Below are positions 37,451 through 45,844 of a DNA stretch of 64,000 bases, piece by piece. The stretch lies in the NCBI GenBank assembly GCA_001800975.1, contig MGWK01000011.1, forward strand, positions 62,001 to 126,000, read 5' to 3'. Each line of letters opens with the position of its first letter. Within the stretch, counting starts at the first letter, position 1. The translations under genes and the position numbers were made by a program. This stretch comes from Flavobacteria bacterium RIFCSPLOWO2_12_FULL_35_11 (GTDB taxonomy: Bacteria > Bacteroidota > Bacteroidia > Flavobacteriales > Flavobacteriaceae). Under the pieces are notes generated by a model, which saw nothing but the letters and a program-made list of their open reading frames with translations, did not search any database and was not told the origin of the DNA.

Positions 37451-37505
37451 AACGCAATTTCTTTGCCCCAACATTAAACAAATAAATTAAACTAAATTAA
37501 TACTT

Positions 37506-38738
37506 ATGAAAACTTTTTATTATTTAATTGTATCGATTTTATTTTTAAATTTTGCCGCAAGTTGCGGAAATGACAATGACTCACCTTTGATCATTGACGA
37601 GGAAGTGCCAGTAACGGTAGTCACGAAAGCCGGAATTATTAAAGTAAATGAAACTTGGACTGCTGACAAAATATATATTTTAGGAGGAAAAGTTGTTGTA
37701 GATGAAGGGATTACATTAACCATTGAAGCCGGAACAATCATTAAGGGCGCTGAAGGACAAGGCTCATTAGCTTCTGCATTGATAATTGACCAAGGCGGAA
37801 AATTAGTTGCTGAAGGCACCGCCGCAAAACCAATTATTTTTACATCAGTATTGGATAATATCCAAATCGGACAAAAAGCCGGCACAAATTTAACGATTGC
37901 CGACAACGGTTTGTGGGGCGGATTAATAGTACTTGGTAAAGCACCAATTTCTGTAAGCGGTGATGTTGCCACAAAACAAATAGAAGGAATTCCTGCAACG
38001 GACACCTTTGGACAATATGGGGGAAATGTTGCTAATGATAACTCAGGAATTTTTAAATACATCTCTATAAGACATGGAGGAATTACCATTGGTGCAGATA
38101 ACGAGATTAATGGATTAACCCTTGGCGGTGTTGGTTCAGGAACCGTTATTGACTATATTGAAGTTGTTGCCAACCAAGATGATGCAATCGAATGGTTTGG
38201 AGGTTCTGTAAATGTAACTAACGTTCTTACCTGGGCACAAGGCGATGATGGTTTGGATTGTGACGAAGCTTGGTCTGGATCTGTAAAAAACGCTTTGGTT
38301 ATTTTAGGAGCTGACTCAGACAGTGCCTTAGAATTAGACGGTCCTGCTGGTTCTGCCGTAACGGAAGCTGGCTATACTTTTGAGAATGTCACGCTTAAAG
38401 GCGCAGGTACTTCAAGCAAATATGCCGATTTAAGAGATGGATTGATTGCAAATATGAAAAACGTATTGGCTTATGGTTTTTCAGTTGATTCTAAAGTTAA
38501 GGTAAATGGTGCCGATTCTCAAACAGAACTTACAAATGGCAGAATTACTTTTACCAATTGGCAAGTTGTTTTGCCGGTTGGTGTTACGGTAGCAGATTTA
38601 ATTACTGGAGCGAAAGCGGGAGATGAAGTAAAATTCATCAATAATGCAACAGCAATTGCAACGCCAAGTGCCGCAACAACAGGAGCAACTACTTCTGTTT
38701 TTTCTTGGACTTATGCAGCTTCAAAAAGTGCCTACTAA
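37506..38738 (+). CDS. Lipoprotein with right-handed beta-helix-like repeats
   Basis: A 410-residue lipoprotein (lipobox NFAASCGND, Cys20). After a short acidic linker come strand repeats with Gly/Val/Ile and Asn turns (TLTIEAGTIIKG, AKPIIFTSV, NGLWGGLIVLG, FKYISIRHGG, VIDYIEVVANQDDAIEWFGG), the parallel beta-helix pattern. Relatives in Flavobacteriaceae are often labelled multidrug transporter, which the sequence does not support. It is encoded just upstream of a TonB-dependent receptor and is probably its surface-exposed partner lipoprotein, as SusD is for SusC, although not homologous to SusD. Confidence 0.75.
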   Translation: MKTFYYLIVSILFLNFAASCGNDNDSPLIIDEEVPVTVVTKAGIIKVNETWTADKIYILGGKVVVDEGITLTIEAGTIIKGAEGQGSLASALIIDQGGKLVAEGTAAKPIIFTSVLDNIQIGQKAGTNLTIADNGLWGGLIVLGKAPISVSGDVATKQIEGIPATDTFGQYGGNVANDNSGIFKYISIRHGGITIGADNEINGLTLGGVGSGTVIDYIEVVANQDDAIEWFGGSVNVTNVLTWAQGDDGLDCDEAWSGSVKNALVILGADSDSALELDGPAGSAVTEAGYTFENVTLKGAGTSSKYADLRDGLIANMKNVLAYGFSVDSKVKVNGADSQTELTNGRITFTNWQVVLPVGVTVADLITGAKAGDEVKFINNATAIATPSAATTGATTSVFSWTYAASKSAY

Positions 38739-38757
38739 TATAATTTTAAATTTTTAA

Positions 38758-38800
38758 AACAAAATGTCCATATGCCTATTTAGGCTATGGGCATTTTGTT
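38758..38800 (+). terminator. Hairpin between the lipoprotein and TonB receptor genes
   Basis: AACAAAATG-TCCATATGCC pairs with GGCTATGG-GCATTTTGTT around TATTTA. It ends in only a short T-rich tail, so it is more likely an attenuator or an mRNA-stability hairpin than a full stop. Transcripts of the lipoprotein would exceed those of the receptor. Confidence 0.65.
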
Positions 38801-38831
38801 CATTCAATTAATATTTTAAATAAAAAACTAG

Positions 38832-41651
38832 ATGTTAAAAAAGGGGATTCTTACAATTGTGTTTTTAATGGCGGCTATGCAAGTGATAAATGCACAAACA
38901 GGAAAAGTAACGGGAAAAATTTTGGATGGCGATTATAATGATGTGCTGGCATTTGCCAATGTTTCGGTAAAAGGGACTGAAAAAGGAACTTCGTCAGATT
39001 TTGACGGGTTATATGAATTGGAACTTAAAGAGGGCGATTACACCATTGTTTTCTCATTTATTGGCTATGAATCAAAAGAAATAACAGGAGTTAGCATAAA
39101 AAATAATGAGGTAACAAATTTAAATGTCACTTTAAATTCATCCGTAATGTTAAAGGAAGTGATGATAACATCATCAGCCAGACAAAATACGGAGGAATCG
39201 GTTTTATTTTATCAAAAGAAATCGGCGACCTTGATGGATGGTTTGTCCATAGCGAGCATCAATAAAACCGGTGCCAGCAATATCGCTTCTGCAATAAAAA
39301 GCGTTCCGGGAGTTTCTGTCCAGGACGGAAAGTTTGTTTATGTTCGAGGATTGGGAGACAGATACACCAAATCTATACTAAATGGCATGGATATTCCCGG
39401 ACTTGATCCCGATAAAAATACCATTCAAATGAATATTTTCCCTACCAATATTTTGGAAAATATTTTGATTGTTAAATCGGCTTCCGCTGATTTGCCTGCC
39501 GATTTTACTGGCGGAGTTATTGACATTGTGACCAAAGATTTTCCTTCACAAAAGCAAATGGAGTTTTCTGTTTCAGGAGGTTTTAATCCGAGTATGCATT
39601 TAAAAGACAATTATTTAATTTATAAAGGCGGCGCAACAGATTTTCTGGGATTTGATGACGGCACCAGAGAGTTGCCAATTTCAACGGCGCAAGTTATCCC
39701 AAATCCGGCATCAACAAAAAATAAAACTTTAGAGCCAATTACGCGCGCTTTTAACAGCACTTTGGCCACAGCGCAAAAAACAAGTTTGCCCGATTTTGGT
39801 TTTGGGTTTAATTATGGAAATCAGTTTGATGTTAATGACAATAAACTTGGTTTTATCGCTTCCATTGATTATAAAAACACCACCACTTTTTATGAGGGAT
39901 TTGAAAACGGTATTTACCAAAAACCTGAGGAAAGAGATGAATTTGAGCTTTTATTTGACAGAAGACAAAGAGGAGATATTGGCATAAATAATGTTTTGGC
40001 CTCTGTTTTAACGGGATTGTCTTACAAAACCGAAAAATCAAAATACAATCTTAACGTTTTACATATTCAAAACGGTGAAAGCAGGGCGGCGTTTTTTGAT
40101 CAAAAAACAGAAATATCAAATGCCATTGATGTGGTAAAAGACAACTTAGAATACACAGAACGTTCTATTTCAAACTTGCTTTTATCGGGCAAAAACACGA
40201 GTGATGATGCCTCTTTTATCACCGAATGGAAATTGTCTCCCACCTATTCAAGAGTGTATGATAAGGATGTCAGATTAACAACTTTTATAAGAGAACCAGA
40301 CGGATATACCATAAGTTCGGATGCCGGTTTTCCAAATAGAATTTGGCGGAATTTGGAAGAAATAAATGCAGTGGGTAAAATTGATTTCACAAAAAAATAT
40401 GATATTTTTACCAACAAAGCCATTTTAAAATTTGGCGGATTGTATAGCTATAAACAACGTACCTACAATATTTACAGCTATGAAGTCGCCTTTAGAAATT
40501 TGAGTCCGACAGTGTTTGAAGGGAATCCCGATGCCATATTGGCCTATGAAAATGTTTGGACGCCAGCAACCAATTCAGGATCCTATATACGCGGAAATTT
40601 TGAACCTTCTAACTCATTTGATTCCAACCAAAATACTGCAGCCGGCTATGTTTCAAATGAATTTAAAATTGGCGATAAATTGCGAACTATTTTAGGGGTG
40701 AGAGCCGAATATTTCACCACTTTCTTTACCGGCCAAAATAATTTGGGAACCCAGATGTATGACAATGAAAATACACTAGAAGAATTGGATTTTTTCCCTT
40801 CTGCAAACCTGATCTATGAATACAATGATGCAATAAACATTAGGGCTTCCTATTCTAAAACAACGGCAAGGCCAAGTTTTAAAGAATTGTCGGTGGTTCA
40901 AATTCCCGATTTGCTTACCGGGGTAATGTTTTTAGGAAATATCGATTTAAAACCTTCTTACATTGACAATGTTGATTTTAGATTTGAAATGTATGGAAAA
41001 GAAGCTCAAATGTTTGCTTTAAGCGGCTTTTATAAAAGCTTTAAAAATCCTATTGAATTGGTCGCTTATTCCGTAATTGCATCCAACCAATTTACGCCAA
41101 GAAACTCACCATCTGCAGAAGTTTTTGGATTGGAGTTTGAAGCCAGAAAGAATTTTAATTTTATTGCTGAAAATTTAAAAGACCTGAGTTTAAACGTAAA
41201 CCTTTCTATTATTGATTCTAAAATAAAAATGAATAAGGGCGTTAATGAAGAATTTGATTCCAGACAAACTTTTGCCAGAGACGGAGAAGTCATTGACGGT
41301 ACAAGACAATTGCAAGGACAATCGCCATTTCTTATAAACGCAGGATTAAATTACAACAATAAAACAATAGGTTTAGAAACAGGTTTGTTTTTTAATGTTC
41401 AGGGAAAAACACTGGAAGTAGTTGGTTTTGGGAAAAATCCAGATGTATACGTACAACCTTTTAATAGTTTGAATTTTAACTTTTCTAAAACGCTAGACAA
41501 AGAAAATAGGTCTTCCATAAGCCTTAAAGTGGATAATATTTTAGATGAGAAACGTCAAAGTTTGTACGATTCTTATGGGGCCACAGCGCAACCTTTTTCT
41601 CTAAGGGAACCTGGAATGGCTTTTTCGTTAGGATACAGTCTCAGCTTATAA
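38832..41651 (+). CDS. TonB-dependent receptor with CarboxypepD_reg domain
   Basis: A 939-residue outer-membrane receptor. Signal peptide about 1-21 (VINAQ). CarboxypepD_reg-like domain about 24-105 (GKVTGKILDGDYNDVLAFANV). Plug about 130-240 with KFVYVRGLGDRYTKSILNGMD and DFTGGVIDIVTKDFPS. Beta-barrel about 260-939, ending in FSLGYSLSL. Energy comes from TonB/ExbB/ExbD encoded elsewhere. The transported substrate is unknown. The partner lipoprotein and the phased upstream operators suggest phosphate or a phosphorylated compound, which is inference. Confidence 0.92.
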   Translation: MLKKGILTIVFLMAAMQVINAQTGKVTGKILDGDYNDVLAFANVSVKGTEKGTSSDFDGLYELELKEGDYTIVFSFIGYESKEITGVSIKNNEVTNLNVTLNSSVMLKEVMITSSARQNTEESVLFYQKKSATLMDGLSIASINKTGASNIASAIKSVPGVSVQDGKFVYVRGLGDRYTKSILNGMDIPGLDPDKNTIQMNIFPTNILENILIVKSASADLPADFTGGVIDIVTKDFPSQKQMEFSVSGGFNPSMHLKDNYLIYKGGATDFLGFDDGTRELPISTAQVIPNPASTKNKTLEPITRAFNSTLATAQKTSLPDFGFGFNYGNQFDVNDNKLGFIASIDYKNTTTFYEGFENGIYQKPEERDEFELLFDRRQRGDIGINNVLASVLTGLSYKTEKSKYNLNVLHIQNGESRAAFFDQKTEISNAIDVVKDNLEYTERSISNLLLSGKNTSDDASFITEWKLSPTYSRVYDKDVRLTTFIREPDGYTISSDAGFPNRIWRNLEEINAVGKIDFTKKYDIFTNKAILKFGGLYSYKQRTYNIYSYEVAFRNLSPTVFEGNPDAILAYENVWTPATNSGSYIRGNFEPSNSFDSNQNTAAGYVSNEFKIGDKLRTILGVRAEYFTTFFTGQNNLGTQMYDNENTLEELDFFPSANLIYEYNDAINIRASYSKTTARPSFKELSVVQIPDLLTGVMFLGNIDLKPSYIDNVDFRFEMYGKEAQMFALSGFYKSFKNPIELVAYSVIASNQFTPRNSPSAEVFGLEFEARKNFNFIAENLKDLSLNVNLSIIDSKIKMNKGVNEEFDSRQTFARDGEVIDGTRQLQGQSPFLINAGLNYNNKTIGLETGLFFNVQGKTLEVVGFGKNPDVYVQPFNSLNFNFSKTLDKENRSSISLKVDNILDEKRQSLYDSYGATAQPFSLREPGMAFSLGYSLSL

Positions 41652-41666
41652 AGAGTTGGTGCATAA

Positions 41667-41706
41667 AAACAAAAAGGCTGAAATTTAAATTTCAGCCTTT
41701 TTGTTT
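41667..41706. terminator. Strong terminator after the TonB receptor gene
   Basis: A 20-bp perfect inverted repeat (AAACAAAAAGGCTGAAA and its complement) lies just 16 bp after the stop and before the convergent YwqK-like gene. Confidence 0.9.
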
Positions 41707-41731
41707 ACAAATGAAACAATTATTTTTTTCG

Positions 41732-42079
41732 TTAATTAACTACCAATGCTTTCTCTTCAACATGAATTATTTTGTTTTCCTGATAAGTAACGAGGTTGAT
41801 TTTATCCGTTTTAAAGTAAGTCCAAACACCTTCCTTTTTACCGTTATTGTAAGTGGCAATTGTAGTTTTATTTCCCAGTAAATCATAGCTGATCCAAGTA
41901 TCGTGAAGTTTGCCTTCTTTGTTGAAAAAACCTTCTCGTTCAATAATATTACTATTGTCGGCAAAATAATACGTTGCTTTTACCAAATCGTTATCCATTT
42001 TTTGATATACGACTTTTTGCTCTTGCGAAAATGCTGTTACACAAAACAACAATATAACGATGTTTATAAATGTTTTCAT
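41732..42079 (-). CDS. Secreted YwqK/MORN-like repeat protein
   Basis: A 115-residue protein with a signal peptide (about 1-18, ending TAFSQ) and repeats of the type REGFFNKEGKLHDTWISYD and IATYNNGKKEGVWTYF, the MORN/YwqK-like pattern. Such proteins have been labelled toxin-antitoxin antitoxins in databases, but this single-copy secreted form has no toxin neighbour. It is convergent with the TonB receptor, and its promoter region has TTAAC-like half-sites. Confidence 0.7.
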   Translation of the reverse strand: MKTFINIVILLFCVTAFSQEQKVVYQKMDNDLVKATYYFADNSNIIEREGFFNKEGKLHDTWISYDLLGNKTTIATYNNGKKEGVWTYFKTDKINLVTYQENKIIHVEEKALVVN

Positions 42080-42141
42080 GATCTATTTATTTTAGTTCTT
42101 TATTTACTTCATATAAAAGTAGGTCAATTGCTTTTTATTTA

Positions 42142-42172
42142 CTTTAAATTAACGTTAAGTTTACATTAAGTT
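42142..42172 (-). promoter_or_regulatory. TTAAC-like direct repeats before the YwqK-like gene
   Basis: Read on the minus strand: CTTAATGTAAA, CTTAACGTTAA, TTTAAAGTAAA, three 11-bp units in a row. Bases 7-8 of each unit vary and the TTAA core recurs. TACTTTTA, a -7-like element, lies further downstream. This repeats the geometry seen at 36940 and 37389, but AT-richness makes chance matches easier here. Confidence 0.4.
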
Positions 42173-42342
42173 TTTTTTCAGAAAATTAAATTATTGATAA
42201 TCAATAGTTTATATTTATTTTAAATTCATTAATAAATTAGGATTTTAAGAAAACAGCTATTCTTAACCTAAAATTTACATTGATTTAATATTTTTCAGTT
42301 AAAATTTATAGAACTTATTGCTGCTGCTTTTCAAAGTATTTG

Positions 42343-42350
42343 TACCTTTG
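42343..42350 (+). promoter_or_regulatory. Promoter of the small Cys-rich protein gene
   Basis: TACCTTTG matches TAnnTTTG exactly, with TTG at 42318-42320 about 27 bp upstream for the -33 element. The proposed TTG start at 42376 is 26 bp downstream, a short leader. Confidence 0.6.
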
Positions 42351-42375
42351 TTTAAAATCATTCTAAATAAGTATT

Positions 42376-42534
42376 TTGGGAACTACTGAAAATTCAGGTA
42401 TTTTTAACTACGATTTTGATCTGGGCGCATTGGCTAAAAGGAAACCACACAATGAGATAAATGAAAAATGCTGTGAAAAATACAAGCATAAAAGCAACAA
42501 GACTTGTAAAAAATGTCCAAATCGATTGCCTTAA
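42376..42534 (+). CDS. Small Cys-rich protein (52 residues)
   Basis: An uncalled small gene. The frame opens after a TAA at 42364-42366, the first start is TTG at 42376, and the stop is TAA at 42532-42534. The C-terminal half has Cys32, Cys33, Cys44 and Cys47 (KCCEKYKHKSNKTCKKCPNR), a pattern that recurs in my memory of small flavobacterial proteins. The upstream TACCTTTG promoter supports expression. Function unknown. A metal-binding (zinc) or nucleic-acid-binding role is possible from the CC-X10-C-X2-C spacing and Lys/Arg content. It lies 45 bp before the ClC gene. Confidence 0.65.
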   Translation: MGTTENSGIFNYDFDLGALAKRKPHNEINEKCCEKYKHKSNKTCKKCPNRLP

Positions 42535-42579
42535 AGGCTAGATTTTAATACTTTTGCATTTCCTTTTCAGAAAGATAAA

Positions 42580-44370
42580 ATGCCAATTAATTCAAAAAAA
42601 TTATTTCTTAAGTTTTTAAAATGGAGATACCAACATATTTCCAACAAGCAATTTACTAATATTGCCAGTACCGTTATCGGATTGTTGGCAGGGTTGGGTG
42701 CTGTTGTTTTAAAAAATTTAACCCACTTCATCCAACAATTATTGGAAGGAGGATTTATTAGGCAAATTCACCAGGCATTTTATTTTATTTTCCCAATTCT
42801 GGGCTTTTTGATAGTTTTGCTTGTAATAAAATACGTCATTAGGAAAAAGGTAGGGCACGGAATTCCTTCCACCTTGTATGCCATTTCAAAACAAAAGGGA
42901 ATTATGCCCAAACACCAAATGTGGGCATCTTTAATTACTGCGCCTTTAACGGTTGGTTTTGGGGGATCTGTGGGGTTAGAGGGACCAACTGTTGCCACAG
43001 GAGCTGCCATTGGTTCTAATTTTGCACGATTTTTTCATCTAAACCAAACCACAAGAACCTTACTTATTGGTGCCGCCGCTGCCGGTGCCATGTCCTCTAT
43101 TTTTAAAGCCCCTATTGCTGCCATTGTTTTTGCGGTCGAGATTTTTAGTTTGGAATTGACGCTTGCCTCTATGATTCCACTGCTTCTGGCGTCAATTACT
43201 GCGGTTTTAACTTCTTATTTCTTTTTTGGTGATGACGTGTTGCTTCACTTTACCATACAGGATAAATTTGAGCTAAACGACGTTTTGTTCTATGTTTTCT
43301 TGGGCCTTGCTTCTGCAATGGCCTCCATTTATTTCAGTAAAATGTATTTTGGAATCAGCAATTTTTTTAAAAAATTCGAAAATCCTTATATAAAACTTCT
43401 TATTGGTGGATTGTCACTGGGCGTTATTGTTTATTTTATACCTACGCTTTTTGGGGAAGGTTATGAAACCATCAACAATATTTTGCGCGGAAATGTAAAC
43501 GGGATCGTGAGAAATAACATACTGAAAATACTCTCAGATAACACCTACATGATTATCTTGTTTTTGATGGGTTTAATCGCATTTAAAATAATTGCCACCT
43601 CGGTTACTTTTGGCGCAGGCGGCGTTGGGGGCATATTTGCGCCAACATTGTTTATGGGCAGTGTAACAGGTTACGTTTTTGCCATGATGGTAAATGCCAG
43701 CAACTTGTTTAGCCACCAACTTTCCCTAACCAATTTTGCGATGGTTGGTATGGCAGGTTTAATGGCAGGTATTTTGCAGGCACCTTTAACGGCAATATTT
43801 CTCATTGCTGAAATTACCGGTGGCTACGAACTTTTTGTGCCGCTAATGATTGTGGCGCTGATTTCTTTTGTGGTGACACAAAAATTTGTGCCTTATAATA
43901 TTTACGCTTCCGAATTGGCGAAAAAAGGGCAGCTCATTACGCACGATAAAGATAAAAACGTGCTCATGATGCTCGATTTGGATAAGCTCATTGAAAAGAA
44001 TTTTGTGCTGCTTCATCCCGAGATGACTTTGGGAGATGTTGTAAATGAGGCAATTGCAAAATCATCCCGAAACCATTTTCCTGTGGTGAATGAAGAAATG
44101 GATTATTTGGGAATACTTACCATCAACGATATTAGAAGCATTATGTTCAATAAAGAATTATACGACACGGTGAAAGTCGAAAGTTTGATGCACGCCGGAT
44201 CGGACATTATTTATTACGAAAAAGACTCTGCCGAAGATATTTTGAACAAGTTTAAAAGGTGCGGCGCTTGGAATTTGGTGGTGCTGAAAGACGGGAAATA
44301 CTTCGGGTTTATCTCTAAATCGCGCTTGCTTACCGCCTACCGAAGAAAATTAATTGATGTAACTGCTTAG
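42580..44370 (+). CDS. ClC-family chloride channel/antiporter with C-terminal CBS domains
   Basis: A 596-residue inner-membrane protein. The ClC core (about 25-430) contains the anion-binding blocks KVGHGIPSTL, GSVGLEGPTVATGAAIG (gating Glu) and FGAGGVGGIFAPTLFMG. GHGIP has His where the usual GSGIP has Ser. Two CBS domains occupy about 465-590 (EMTLGDVVNEAI, LMHAGSDIIYYEKD). It transports chloride or a related anion, possibly in exchange for protons. The CBS pair could sense nucleotides. Confidence 0.92.
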   Translation: MPINSKKLFLKFLKWRYQHISNKQFTNIASTVIGLLAGLGAVVLKNLTHFIQQLLEGGFIRQIHQAFYFIFPILGFLIVLLVIKYVIRKKVGHGIPSTLYAISKQKGIMPKHQMWASLITAPLTVGFGGSVGLEGPTVATGAAIGSNFARFFHLNQTTRTLLIGAAAAGAMSSIFKAPIAAIVFAVEIFSLELTLASMIPLLLASITAVLTSYFFFGDDVLLHFTIQDKFELNDVLFYVFLGLASAMASIYFSKMYFGISNFFKKFENPYIKLLIGGLSLGVIVYFIPTLFGEGYETINNILRGNVNGIVRNNILKILSDNTYMIILFLMGLIAFKIIATSVTFGAGGVGGIFAPTLFMGSVTGYVFAMMVNASNLFSHQLSLTNFAMVGMAGLMAGILQAPLTAIFLIAEITGGYELFVPLMIVALISFVVTQKFVPYNIYASELAKKGQLITHDKDKNVLMMLDLDKLIEKNFVLLHPEMTLGDVVNEAIAKSSRNHFPVVNEEMDYLGILTINDIRSIMFNKELYDTVKVESLMHAGSDIIYYEKDSAEDILNKFKRCGAWNLVVLKDGKYFGFISKSRLLTAYRRKLIDVTA

Positions 44371-44411
44371 TTTTCAGATTTAAATTTCAAAACCTTAAAA
44401 AATAGTGTTTT

Positions 44412-44501
44412 TGGCGTTCCCGCAAGGGTCGGGTTTTTCGTTGCAATCTTTTTTTCGGTGAAAAACCTCAAAAGAGGATTTTCACTTCACCCCCTAACGC
44501 A
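44412..44501 (-). repeat. TGCGTTAGGG element, copy A (reverse orientation)
   Basis: The minus-strand reading starts TGCGTTAGGG at 44501, runs through GATTGCAACGAAAA and CCCGACCCTTGCGGG and ends GAACGCC near 44413. It lies in the gap between the convergent ClC and glpQ genes. The left portion matches copy C at 62442 closely. Confidence 0.8.
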
Positions 44502-44540
44502 AATTGAATTACCAATTACGATTTTAAAAAAATATAGACC

Positions 44541-45530
44541 TTATTCCTTTTTATCAATAAACGCAACCGCTTTATCGGGAAAATCGGTAAAAATGCCATC
44601 AACATTTGCTTCGTATAAAGCCACTTGCAACAAATCTTCAAACGAATCAAAATCGCCCAATTGATCAGCCCTAAAAGTATAGGCGTGGACTTTTAAGTTT
44701 AGTTTATGAGCGTTGGCGACCAAACTGGTGATTTGCCATTTCCCGTTTTTGTCTTTTCCTTTAATAATTTGGGGAATCCAAGGTCCGATGCCATCAGCGT
44801 AAGTGGCAATTTCTTCCAATTTTTCATCGGATTTAAATTCCATCAATTGCACCATAAAAAGTTCGCTTTTGAATTCATGTCTGACTCTTTTTAGCTCTTT
44901 GGCATCAAAACACTGCAATATGCAGTTGTCTTTTTTGGTTTTGTAGCCATATTCATTTAAAGCTTTCAGCACAATTTTAGAAATATCCTTGCCTTCTTTT
45001 CTGTGAAATTCCGGTTCCTTAATTTCTGGATAAATGCCAATATTTTTTCCGGTGCTTTTGTTCAATCCCTGAATGAATTCAATTTCTTCCTGCAAAGAAT
45101 GCAATTTGAATGTTGCTGTGAATACCGGAAAACGGTTTGGGAAAACAGCTTTATCGTTTACGGGATCAAATCTTTCAGAGACATTTAATTGTTTTAGTTC
45201 CTCAAAAATAAAATCGATCACATAAAATCGGCCGTCAATTCTTTTTTTCTTCGGAAACTTTTTGGCAACATCGGTAACCATTTCCAAATGAATGTCGTGA
45301 ATCACGATGGGAACATTGTCTCTGCTCAACACAATGTCCTGCTCCAAATAATCGGCGCCCATCGCATAAGCCATTGCTTTTGCTGGCAAGGTGTGTTCGG
45401 GCAAATATCCCGAAGCACCTCTGTGCGCAATCACCACTTTTTTATTTTTTTGAATTTCCATTGTTGGTTCCGGCTTATGTTCACCGCAAGATAAGGACAA
45501 CATTAAAAAAATGATTAAAAAGCGATACAT
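44541..45530 (-). CDS. glpQ: Glycerophosphodiester phosphodiesterase, lipoprotein
   Basis: Cleaves glycerophosphodiesters to glycerol 3-phosphate and an alcohol. A 329-residue exported lipoprotein (lipobox LSLSCGE, Cys15). The GDPD domain from about residue 30 has VIAHRGASGYLPEHTLPA (catalytic His), ADYLEQDIVLSRDNVPIVIHD (metal-binding Glu/Asp) and ends DGIFTDFPD. It can recover phosphorus from phospholipid head groups. A weak TTTAAA repeat near its start was tested as a Pho box and rejected. Confidence 0.93.
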   Translation of the reverse strand: MYRFLIIFLMLSLSCGEHKPEPTMEIQKNKKVVIAHRGASGYLPEHTLPAKAMAYAMGADYLEQDIVLSRDNVPIVIHDIHLEMVTDVAKKFPKKKRIDGRFYVIDFIFEELKQLNVSERFDPVNDKAVFPNRFPVFTATFKLHSLQEEIEFIQGLNKSTGKNIGIYPEIKEPEFHRKEGKDISKIVLKALNEYGYKTKKDNCILQCFDAKELKRVRHEFKSELFMVQLMEFKSDEKLEEIATYADGIGPWIPQIIKGKDKNGKWQITSLVANAHKLNLKVHAYTFRADQLGDFDSFEDLLQVALYEANVDGIFTDFPDKAVAFIDKKE

Positions 45531-45604
45531 ATTTACAGTTTAAAGTTTATTTAAATGTATGGTTTTTTGTAGTTTTACGCACAATAATTATACAATATAA
45601 ATAA

Positions 45605-45844
45605 ATGAAATATGTCATCATTTTTGTTTTGATACTTACTTTAGGAATGCTTGCCATCGGTTTTTATCTGAAAAACGGAGGCGATGCCAATGGAGAAATT
45701 GTGATTGGACTTGGCGTTTTGATGGTGGCGTTTGTTTTAATGCCTTTGTTTATTTACTATCGGTACAAAAACAAAAAATTAAGCGATTTTACCTTTGAGA
45801 AATTCAAAAAAGACCTTGAAGAGCGAAGTAAAAGTGATAAATAA
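45605..45844 (+). CDS. Small two-helix membrane protein
   Basis: A 79-residue protein with two hydrophobic helices (about 3-23 and 35-54) and a Lys/Asp/Glu-rich C-terminus (YYRYKNKKLSDFTFEKFKKD). A -7-like TAGTTTTA lies about 30 bp upstream, which supports expression. No domain is recognised. It is divergent from glpQ and close to an inverted-repeat element downstream. Confidence 0.65.
   Translation: MKYVIIFVLILTLGMLAIGFYLKNGGDANGEIVIGLGVLMVAFVLMPLFIYYRYKNKKLSDFTFEKFKKDLEERSKSDK

Noticed and set aside
37520-38089. A 189-residue open frame on the minus strand inside the beta-helix lipoprotein gene
   Set aside because: It is antisense to a strong real gene with a clear signal peptide and family pattern, and it has no promoter or domain.
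45531-45560. TTTAAA repeats near the glpQ start as a Pho box
   Set aside because: The 11-bp spacing appears once, but the repeats lie too close to the start codon and have no TTAAC core. AT-rich chance is likely.
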